From Dryomyza anilis (lineage: Eukaryota > Arthropoda > Insecta > Diptera > Dryomyzidae): a stretch of 64,000 nt of DNA. Of this stretch, positions 39,701 to 51,700 are shown in pieces (position 1 is the stretch's first letter; each line of letters opens with the position of its first letter). The notes beneath the pieces were generated by a model. That model was not told where the DNA came from and made no database searches. It saw only the letters and a list, made by a program, of their open reading frames with translations. Position numbers and translations under genes: made by a program. The DNA lies in contig OX638130.1 of assembly GCA_951804985.1 (NCBI GenBank), positions 128,291,593 through 128,355,592 on the forward strand. The letters run 5' to 3'.

Positions 39701-42700
39701 CTTTTATCAAATGCCATATAAATAAATAGAAATGAAATTATTTGAAAACAATTTCAATTCGGAACAAATTTAATTTGAAAAATAATGAATTAGTCCCGTC
39801 TCTGATGTGAAGCATACGTTTCATTATATTAATGAACAAAATCAAAATACAATATATATGTACTTCATATTGGAGAATGCTGTTCCACAAATCATGGCAT
39901 TCATTAATATGTTAATTAATGAACGGTGGTATGATGAATCCGGTAGTTGGTAGAAAAATTCATAATACTTATGAATGAATTCATCATATTGATGATTTTT
40001 TTATTTCTGTGCAAACATGTATTATTTTAAAAAAATACGAATTATATATACTAATTTATGGTTTATTTTTTCTTCTCTTTGCAGTACCTGCGTCAGTCGT
40101 TGTCCACCACGCTCCTTTCCAAATCAGGGTGGTGTCTGTTGGCCATGCCACGAATCCTGCGAGACCTGCGCGGGCGCCGGTCAGGACAGCTGTCTGACGT
40201 GCGCTCCAGCGCATTTGCACGTTACCGATTTGGCGGTCTGTCTTCAGGTCTGCCCCGATGGCTATTACGAGAGTAAGTGTTGAAAATAATTCAGAGAAAA
40301 ATCCAAATAAACGAAAACCCCAATTTTTGTTAAAAATGTTTTTTTTCAAAAGCTTGAATCACACGAATGATTAAATTATTTGTTGCATCAATTAACAAAT
40401 AATTTAGGACAATTTCTTGTCAGAGTCGAAAGATAAAAATTCAGTTTATTTGGATGATTTTATTTAAATTTTTATTATGTTTTTAGTTTACCGTTTGAAT
40501 TCTTCATTACCTAATATATGCTTTCTCGAATTCTCTATTTTTCGAAATTCTTCCAGATTACGACAACAAGACATGTGTTCCATGCGAAGCGAACTGCGCC
40601 TCCTGTCAGGACCGACCCGACTTTTGCACCAGCTGTGAACATCATCTCGTAATGCACGACCACAAGTGTTACTCGGCGTGTCCCGTTCACACCTACGAAA
40701 CAGAGGACTACAGGTGAGTCACAAATGTTGCTATTGTTCCTTTTGGAATGGAAATATCTTTGAATTGATACTCTCCTATTATAACATTCAATAGTCCCTT
40801 TCATTAACCACCTCTTCGTTCTCATATTCGACCCGTTCTTCGTCGCCTCCTTCTACTTCTGATCTCCTGTGCTTCTCGATATCTGTTGCTCCTTTAATGT
40901 AAATTGTAGTTGACGCACACAACCAACATCTGCACTATCGTCAACTCAATGCACACACACATTCTTCACCTCAGTCATTCTATTCAGCCCCTCATTCAAA
41001 ATTCATACGTCTTAGCGTTGCCAAGAAGTCACCGAGTTACCTCTAATTTCAAGTCGCTTTGCATTTCACTTGATTGACCATATGTTGCTGCTGCTGTTGA
41101 TGTTGGTGTTGTCAACATCTTGCGGCTTATCGTTGCAGCCAATTAAGTCATCGGTTGGCCACAAACTCACGCACTTTAGTGTCCAGCGGCCATGAATACA
41201 CTAAAGTCGTCAAGTTGCCAACGCCGGGAATGTTTAACGCGGCATCAAAGAGAATTTGTAAGGAATTCTGATATGCACTTGGAAGGTTTTCACTGATTAT
41301 GCCATATATTTGCATTGCGTATACATAACATACTCTTCAATGTTATGAATTTCAACTTCAACGTGATGAATTTTTCACCCACGACGAAATTTCTGGTATT
41401 TCTCAGGAATATTTCCGGTATATTTCAAACAAACATGCAGGTAAATGAAACACTGTGGGAGGCATATGGCAGATTATCAAATTTTATGGACTTTTAATGG
41501 CATATTCTCGGCACATTTTGGGAACGGGCAGCAAACAGACAGGTTTTGATACAAACTCCGCGTAGTTTTCAAGAATACTTCCGTAATATTTGTGGTAAAC
41601 CTACAGGTATTTGGGAGATTTTAAGAAGCTTATGGTAGATTATCCAATTTTGTTTTAATTTTAAGGCATTTTTTGCATATGAAATCAAAATAGAAAACTT
41701 TTAGTAGAAAGTTCGTACTTTTCTGCTTGAAATATGTCTACAAATGCATCTTAACTACCTCGATTCTGCCAAAAATTGTGTCTGGGGTATCCGAGAAAAA
41801 ATTTCTAGAAATTTTCAGAAATACTTTCGGCATATTTTTGGCAATGGAATTTTAAGGGCAAATTCCCGGCATATTTTGGGAACTGGCAGAGTACAGACAG
41901 TTTTAGTCTGTATGGAATATGTCGAAATTATTTTCTAAACTGCTTTGACCAAAGATTTTGTCTGGGTTCCAAAAGTCTGCCGAAAATTTTGCATAGGGAA
42001 ACCCTCAACCCAAAACAAAATTGTTGGCATTTTTCAGGACTAGTTCCGATATATATTCGGCAAACACAAATAATTGGAAGAGTATTGAAAGCGTATGGCA
42101 GGTTAATTAAAAATTATGGTATTTTAAAGGCAGATACCCGGCATATTTTGGGCATGGAAAGAAAATTGGAAACTTTTAATACAAACTTCGACTTTGTCTG
42201 CATGAAATCTTTTGATACTATGTTTTTCAACTGCCTTGAGTCTGCAGAAAATTTTACTTGGGGAAGGTTTCAATCATTAAATAATTATACAATTATAATT
42301 CTAAACAAATAAATATTTAATAATTTTCTTGAACATCGAATTTACAAATAATGCGACATTGAAAAGGTTAAAGAGATTCCGGCTCATGTCTCTCCGCAAA
42401 CAACGGAAACCCCTTTAACTATTATAAAATATGTTTTTATACAATAAATTTGATTTGCAGCAAACATATTATGATTATAATTGATAATATTATGAATATA
42501 AGTAAATGATTCATTACATTGCTACTTTTTGAACTGATTTTGATAACAATTTGCTGAACTATATCATTGCCTTTATCATTATTTCTTAACTTAATGAATG
42601 TTGCTTATATTAATAATATGTTTGCAGTAAATATATTCTTTTGTGCATGTAGCACTTGATGGTAAATGATGAATATTTTATACCACATTTTAAATTTTGC

Positions 42701-45700
42701 ACTTTTTCATAATTGAATTTTTTCAAACATCCATAAAAACACCATAAAAAGGAATAATGTTAGAAAAATAAAAACTTTTATTTACGCCAAAAACTAAACA
42801 ACGCTTAATGAACAAAGCGAGCATTGTCAAGATTTCAATTCTTCACAAAAAAAAACACTAAAGAATCCATTTTTCGCAGTGTTTTGCTTTCTTTTGTCAT
42901 TGTCAAAGTCGTCATGGTGGCAGGATATACAGTATTCCTTTTATTTTTGTATTTGGTACAATTTAAAATAAAACGGTGCATAAAAAATATGTTTCTCGGA
43001 AATATTTTACTGCTGTTTAGTTTCTATTTTATCTGTTCCATTCTTGCATATTTGCTGAAATACTCACATTTTATATCCGATGTAGACGGACGACACCCAC
43101 TTAACATAACTCGCATATCTGAGCACAGTCAAGGGGAATCTGCTGCATACTTTTAGCAAATAAAATGAAATCCTCGCTCACATGCATAACTCAGTTTTGA
43201 AAAAAAAAAACAAAATAATAAAAATATAAATATAAAAGACAAAAATTTAATAAAAAATTAAAAAAAAAATCGTTGCATATTTTACAGCATTAAAGCATGT
43301 AATAAATTCAATGAGGCCACCTATATGTTTCAATCATTGCTAAATTCCAGCGCACCGCGACAATTAATAAATTATTTTGGCCGACGACAACATGTCCAAC
43401 ACAGGTTGCATATCAATTACAATATTGTCAGGGCAACTAAATGCCAATAAATCAAAATGTCTCGACCACATTGGCCACGCAGCACCGGGCACCAGGAACG
43501 GCGCATTCGGTGAGGTACGACGTAATTAGGATGCCATTAAAAAGGTATTTGAAATGCGGGTTATTTGCGGATATATTCGCAATTATTGCGTTGGTCACAA
43601 CCGAAACCACAATGGCCGACAAAATGCACTGAGAAATGTGAATGTTTTGAATTAAACAAAAACTAAATTATTCTGGTTTTTTTAGTTAAAGGGATCGGAA
43701 ATTAAAATTAAATTCTAGTAATTTTGAACTCAGCTTTATTTCAGTTTTTTTCATGTAAAAATTCATCAATATGATGGATTTATTCATAAATGTTATGAAT
43801 TTTTCTATAAAAATACCAGATTCGTTTTAATGATACCACCTTTTATTAAATGTCATATTGATGAATGGATTCATTAAATATATGAACATCATAGTAAAGA
43901 ACGAAATATACTTTACAATGTATTTGAATCGTCATAAGGATGAATATTATCAATGTATCAATATGAATTTTTTTAAATTATACATAATCTTTATGAATAT
44001 AATATTCAATATGATAAATTTTCTTGAACTAATATTTTTTTTTAAGAAATTAATTGATGGACACTTTTTTCATAATTATTCAAAAAAAAAATTTTTTTAG
44101 AAAATAATTCGAAAAAAAAAATTTTTTCTAAAAAAAAAATATTTGAGAAAAATTGTCTAGGAGGAGCATAGTAATATTCAATATAATGAATATTGTTGAA
44201 CTAATATATTTTTTTTTAAATAAATTAAATTGGAATTTTTTTTTTTAAATTTTTCAAAAAATAAATGTTTAGAATATAAGTAGAAATAAAATGTTAAATT
44301 TTTATCAAAAAAAAATTTTTAGAAAAAATAATTTTTATTTTTTCAAAAAACGAATTTGTACGAAAAAAAATATTTTTCTTAAAAAAAATTTTTTTTTTGT
44401 TCAAAAAAGAAGAAAATGTTTCAGAAAGAATTGTCTCACGACGTTTTTTCTTTGACAAAAATTGTCAAAAAAGTCGGTGTAAAAGTCGGTAGTAAAATTA
44501 ACTAAGAGATGAAAATTTTTACGTTAAATCAAATGCTCTGGGAGTTAAATAAGAATTGTCTGGGGATAAATTGTCTTGGGTATCAATTGTCTAGGCGATA
44601 ACTACACATGGAAGAATCGTACGGAGATATTGCATTGGGAAACAATTGTCCGGGAAAGAATAATCACGGGAAATAATTGATTTATAGTCCAATTGTATTA
44701 GAAAAAATTGAAGCGAAGAATAATTATCTTGTCTAAGGAGTGTCTGATAGATAATTAACCAAATTTACTAAATAAATATAATTTTAAAAATATATTATTC
44801 ATATTTCGTCTTATATTGAAACAATATAAAATAAAATTATTTTTCTAGTCAATCTTAATAACAAAAATTTTTCACGCACTCTTAAAGTAAATACAAAATT
44901 TTTAAATTAAAAACTTTAGTAGTGAATTTTACTATTTTTGCGCTCATATAAAAGAAAACTTATAAACCTTTTAATTCAATTCTTAATTGGAAAAATTGTT
45001 GCAATTCTCAGTAAAGTAGCTGTTAGCAGCAAAATATCATCAGCAGCAATAACATAATTACATCACAATAAATACGTGCGGCAACTGCTGACACACAACA
45101 TGTGCTGCTAATAACTGAACTGACGGCTGTCAATGTTGCTGCTGCTATTCCTGCTGCTCTACTTGCGGACAACAACGTCAGACATCAAAAGCAAATACGG
45201 CAAATATATTGAAGATGTTGCTGGTGATGATGATGATGTTACTGCTGCTACTAATGATAATAACAACGTCATTGCTTATAATGCATTTGCTGTTGAGTGT
45301 TGAATTTGCATAAGAAAATTAAAAATAAATAATAAAAAATATAAAACATAAAACAAATGCAGCAAAAGTTCATCTATGTCAAGCGCAGAATTGAGCAATT
45401 GTTTGGCATCACAGCAACAACTTGTGCACAATAATTAACATTTGCTGCTGCTGCTGTTGCTACTCATGCTGTTGCTGTTGCTGCTACTGTAACTGCAGCT
45501 GATTGACTGCAGTAATCAATTTTATGAGATTTCAACAACAGTTTTCATAGACGTTGCACATGCCTTTATTAATATTTTCAACACTTTCGGAGCAGCACTC
45601 TGAGAGGTCGGACGGGCAATGAAGGCAGCAACAGAAAGTTGTTGTTACTGCAGTAACTACAGCTTGAAGTCAATGGCAGTCTTGGCCGCAATGTTGCCGA

Positions 45701-48700
45701 CATACTGTGAATTTGTATATTTATTGCCAGGTAGAAAAATTAGTTTTAGCTTTGTTTTAAGGATATCAATCAACATTAAATGACTTTTAATGTTAATTTT
45801 TAAAATAGTTTTTTATTGTCAAAAATATTATTAAAAATATTAATAAGTCTGTTGTCTTTAAGAATGCGAAAAATCGCACGTCTATGTTGATATCCAATGA
45901 GTTAACCTCTACATATCAAGTATAATTGTTTTGTTTACTTTTTTCATAACCCAGACAATAACTTCTGCATATCTGGAGTAATTACTCTTGTTTAATTTTG
46001 TGACACTTAACCCTAGTAGTAATTTAACCTGATATTCATATCATGTTTGTCATGTACGTCTGAGGAAAAACGAAAAATGCAATGATGACTTCCGTGTTAT
46101 GTCCCTATTAAATTTTCTACCAGAGAAGACAATAACTGCTACATATCAAGAACAATTTCTCTTAATTATTTTATTTTCTGCCGTTGACATTTATCTCTGC
46201 ATCTGAATAATTGGCATTGTTTACTTTTTTGTATAAATGTGTTCTCTGTTTCTTAAAATCTAGAAGATTTCTGCTATGTTATATAACAGTCGCTATATTC
46301 CTCGATTCCTTCTGGATTTATTTTTAATACTTTTCTCTCATTTATAGATATTTCTTGTGTGCTGATACCCAAGAAATGAACACCTGTATATCAAGAAAAT
46401 TTGCTCTTATTTACCTTTTTAGTAACCAAGATATTAACCACTGCATATCAAGAAAACTTGCTCTTGTTTACCTTTTTTTAATAACGAACAATTACTCCTA
46501 TTTACTTTTTCGATACCAAAGACATTAATCTTTGCATCTGAATAATTGTCCTTGTTTACGTTTCGGATACCAATGTGTTTCGGTTCCTAAAATCAAGATT
46601 TATTTTTTTAATATTTATTTTCTCGTTAATACCATTTATTTTGTAATGATACCCAAGAAGTTAAACTTTGCATATTAAGAATAATTACTTCTATTTACTT
46701 TTTTGATATTCAAGACATTAGGCGCTGCATATCAAGAATACTTGCACTTGTTTTCCTTTATAATAACCAAAAACCGTCTCTATTTCTTAAAATCAAAATT
46801 TATTTGATTAGGCTGTTTGTCACTCCGTATACTTCTTGATTTTATTTTTTTTATTGTCAAGTGATTATGACTTCAACAAATTTTTAACTTTAGTTTTAAC
46901 ACTTTAGTCACTTTTAAAATAAAAAACAAGGACGTTTTTAGAAAAATGTGAAATGTATTTTTTTATTTTTTTTTTTATTGTCAAGTGAAAGTTTAAGTAT
47001 CTGCTCTTCAAATAAATTAATCAACTCTCAGATGTTGCACAATGTTGATTTTAGATACAGAAAAACCCTATATTGACTTGAGGTTGGAAGAACCAATAAC
47101 CTAGTTGTAACAATAAACACCATTCGGTTAAAACGTATTTTCTATATATTTATTAACGGAACTACAGTATGCGGTTAAGACTTGAACTATAAGCCTAAAA
47201 ACGCAGTAATAATATTGGTTTTGATTATAACAACCGACTAATCGGTTGAAAGAACCAAATAAGTTGGTTGGGCAAAGAGTTAGTTGGCGCAACAAATCTT
47301 TATTTTTTATGTAAACTTTGACGAAATGTTATTGGGAGGTAGTAAAGATGGAGTAGTTTCCGAAATTGTTTTTCTTGAACTTTCCAATATCAAAAATATC
47401 TGTAAAACAAAAAACGGTAGATTGTTTCACAAACATATTGTCTGATTAAATAAGAAATTTTGAAAATAAATCTTAATTTTTTTTTCTCTTCAAAATAATT
47501 TCAGAAATGTTTTTGGAATATAAGATATGAAGCAAACTAAGAAATATATTTTTTCATTATGCTATTTTGAATGTTATTCGAAATTCCAACAGGGTTCTCT
47601 GGTCTTTTGCTCACTGCAGAAATATAGGTGCTGATGTTTGTATTTTATAGTAGGTATTTATTTGTTTGGCATATTGGCTCCATGATGACGATGTCGATAA
47701 TGATGATGATGATGCTGCTTTTCCTGTGAATCTCTGAATAGTTTTTGCACTCTGTATGCAAATGGTTTGAATGTTGTTTTTATTGCTCTATTGAAATGCT
47801 GTATTTCAAACCATTGACTGGCTTCGTCCTTTTTGTTGTCCTGCTGGCAGCAGTAGCAGCAGCACTGCTTTCAAAGTCATTTGATAATTTTTGACAAGTA
47901 ATTAAAATAAAATGTCAAATTTATGCTGAAGTTGATCCCTGGAACCTGTCGGTGTCAAAGACACAAGCACTCGTTTGCTGAGTGGCCAAAGTATTGACTG
48001 AACTCGAGAAAGATGAGTACCAAAAATAAAGAGAGAAATTTATTTCAAAAAGATAAAATTCAGGTTTGACGTATTAGTCTTAATAAAAACTAAACAAAAA
48101 ATAAAAAATTAAATTATTTAAATAGAAGGCGAATGTTTGGCAACAATTTCTAAAAGAAAATGGTATAAAACGAAAAAAGTGAAAAAATAATGCAAATGAA
48201 AAACTAAATTAATTAAAAGCGACATAAAACCATTATGATTTAGAATATAAAATAAAATAAATTGGAAAAACTAAATTGAGAAATAATAGAAAAAGTTGAA
48301 TTTTTCTTTTTCCACAGTTTCAGCTTCATCGTCTGATGCTTCCTTCGTCTGCTAAATACCTTGACATGTATTTATCACAAAATCCTTTGTGGCTCAAAGA
48401 AGATATCCTTGAATTGTTTGTACCTCCAGGACCAGACCGCACAGCAGAAACGTTCAACTTGCTAAGCACTTCGCAACCTTTGTATGCTGTCATTCCTTGA
48501 CGTTGACGTTGATGTTGATGTTGCTGCTGTTTGTCTTTGCTTTGTTGCTATTGCCGATTTTACAAACTTGAGCAGCTTTTTATTTTATGGTCATTTAATA
48601 GGTTTGTGAAAGCTGCTGCCACCAAATCGACCAACCGTTCGACGAACATTCAAAGCACCAAACAATGCAGCAAACAATCGATGGACCCAAAGTACGTACG

Positions 48701-51700
48701 TCCGTCTAACCAACCGACGGACCGGGTGAAAAGGTTGCACAAAAGATTAATGAGCACCGATACGATACTCATCAATACACAATGCTATCAATTTTCAATT
48801 TAATTTGATGTGATGTGAATGCGAGTCCAAGTCAATGGACAGCAGTTTTTTCATCTTCGTGCTACGTCGGTGGTTTGAGGTGAAAGGTGGCGAAAAGTGG
48901 GTTCGAAATAGTGCTGCTCGAAACGCAGCCAATGTCATGTGATGTGCTACAAATTGCTTTGTTGTGTACGATGTCTGGGCAAAGGACGAAAGGATAGCAT
49001 GGGCAGTATGTTGTAAGGACTGTGGGTTGGGCAAATGGCTCGTTGCTAAATTAAATGAAAACTATAACTTAATTTAGTGCTATTAAATTAGAGCAACGTA
49101 GAGTGCAGAGCAGCTGATAAATTGTTGCGCGCATAGAATGCGAGTTTTATTTTTTTTTAAAGGATGCAAGGACGACAGAGAGAGAGAGCGAGAGAGCGAG
49201 AGACTGTAACGTCTGTTTCACTATTAAAGTCATGTGCTGCCATCTATTGATTTATGGCAAAGCCATTGCGTAGGTTATCTTATGATTTTGAGCCATTGTC
49301 TGCAGACAATTAACGACTTTCAGTGCAGGATTAAAGTGCCGACAGGACGAAGCTATAGCTGTTTATTAGTGATGCTCTCTGTGCGCATTTATTAGTATTT
49401 TGTGCATTAATTTTAATAACATTGGTGGTTTTCAAAGGGCAAATGTATTAGCAAGGCTTACAGTAAATATAAAAATTTGTTTAATTTTCTGAGCTATAAT
49501 TTATTTGAAACACTCAGAGTTTAATGCATTCGTTAATCTTTTCCATTGTAGTATGATTCAAAATTTGTAAAGAATATTTGTTCTGATATGTTTAGATTAG
49601 TGTTTTCCCAAATTATTACTTTTCCGAGAATATCCATCAAATTTACTATTTTTAAAATGAAGAAAATGTTTCGTATTCATGACCTTTGTCTTTAAATAAA
49701 TATATTGATCATACTATTTAAAATATATTTAAATTACATGTATAGAACTCGGATTATAAATATCGATTAGAAATTTAGATCCCTGTCAGTAAAACTAGTC
49801 AAAAACTGCTCAAAAGCTGCTCCGTCTTCGATCAAAAACTGGTCGGCTACTGGTATTGACTTAAAGAGTAAAACAGTAAAACTAGTCAAAAACTGGTCGG
49901 TTACTGGTAGGGAATTGTTCAGAAACCGACAAGTTTTTCTGGATAGTTTCTGGTCGGAAAGCGCGTGATTTTGCTTGCCAATTACTCGACAACTGAATAG
50001 TAAAACAGGCTTGATTCTAATGACAAAATGTTTGGCATATACGAGGCAGTTTACAATTATTTTTTCAACATATTTTAAACAGGCAAGTTTATATCAATAG
50101 CTGTATATTTTCTGCTCGTTCCCAAAATATGATGTGATTCCAGACAAAACTTTTGCAGGATCGAAACAGTTTTGAAACATTTTGTCGATATATTTCAAAG
50201 AGACAAAGGCGGACTTTGTTTTCTGTCAGTTCCCAAAATGCCGTGATTCTGCCATTTAAATTTCACAAAATTTAAAAACCTGCCTAATATATTCTAATAT
50301 ATTCTATTTATCTGTGCGTTTGCCGGAAATATGCCCGAATTATTCCAGAAAAATACCAAACATTTTGTCACGAGACGCCAGACAAAATGTTTGGCATATA
50401 CGAGGCATTTTACGAACATTTTGTCGACATATTTCAAAGTTTCCAAAATTTGATATCGTCACTGCCATGCCAAAGGGGCGAATGTGCATTTTAAAAAATG
50501 TTGGGAAATCAAATTTTAAAGTTTGAAGTGCTTTAAAAATTAGAAAAATTTATATTTTCTTTAATTTTTTCTGTTATTTTAGATTATTCGTCAATTATTA
50601 TAACATATATACAATATCTTTAGATTTGGACAACCTACTGAATTATAAATACGGATTTTGTGAGGCTATATCCTGATCAAAACTCAAATATTTTTGTTTT
50701 TTATGATATATTAGCGCAAGATAAAATAGTAATGTAGAGGCATTAATTGTTTATTTTTAAAGCACCTATTGATCTGCATCATTAATTAAAAATATTTTGT
50801 CAAACATTAATTTGCCATTTGTTATTTGCAGGAAAAATATTTGGCAAAATATTTTTAAATAATGATGCAGTTCGATAGGTGCTTTGAAAACAAATAATAA
50901 ATGCCTTTACACCACTATTTTATCTTATACCAATAAAAAATTATAGCGAAAAAACGTAAAGATTCGCCCTTTTGGCATGACAAGATTTTCAATTTCTCAA
51001 ATTCGCCCTTTTGGTTTTGTCTTTTGTGGCTAGAAATAACCAACAAAATGACAGGCGATTTTGGCACAGCATACTTGAGGATAAACTACATTCAAAAATG
51101 TAAAAAAACGCAAATGTCAAAAATTGCACATTCGACCCTTTGGCATGATAGTGACGATATGATTCCAGACAACATTTTTGTCAGGAACGAAGCAGTTTTA
51201 AAACATTTTGTCGATATATTTCAAACAGACAAATGCGGAGTTTGTACCACCAACTGTCTGTTTTCTGCCCGTTTGCCAAATATGACGTGAATCTTCCATT
51301 AAAATTCCACAGAATTTTACAACCTTCTATACACTTCCCAAAATATTCTATTTATCTGTGCGTTTTCCGGAAATATGCCTGAAATATTCCTGAAAAATGT
51401 TGTCTTTGGGAATCTCCTAATAAAATTCAATAACATTTGATAAAATGCTATACACTAACCAAAATATTACATTTATATGTGTGTTTACCGAAAATATTAC
51501 CGAAATATTCCTAAAAAATGCCATTATTTTGTCTCGGATTATTCTGAAATTAAGCAGAAAGGAGGCGTTTTTATCTAAAGCTGTCTTGTCTCTGCCTGTA
51601 TTGCCTTTGAAATGCTGTAAAGATGAATTTGTATTAAAAGCATTTCTCTGTTCTCTGCCTGTTCTCAAAATATGCCAGAATCTGTCTTAAAAATTCAAAA

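Larger units (their letters stand above)
38086..40012. mobile_element. R2 TIR element, copy 2, split by a hAT-like insertion
   Basis: Its left part parallels 7400-7580 almost word for word: CATATTGAT, ATGATTAATTGTATTGAAGA, CGTTCATAACATTAATGAC, TTCTTCAATATGATGAATTG. After the insertion it resumes with CATACGTTTCATTATATTAA and ends ATTCATCATATTGATGA and CTGTGC. The insertion sits at 38252-39804. Confidence 0.78.
37689..40084 (+). other. Fur2 intron 6 (2.4 kb)
   Basis: Most of it is R2 copy 2 (38086-40012) with a hAT-like element nested inside. 37690-38085 is plain AT-rich intron. Confidence 0.85.

Noticed and set aside
47030..47280. Possible TIR element with AACC/GGTT-rich ends
   Set aside because: AGAACCAA and CAACC words appear at both ends, but the order and spacing do not align as inverted repeats and no target duplication is visible.
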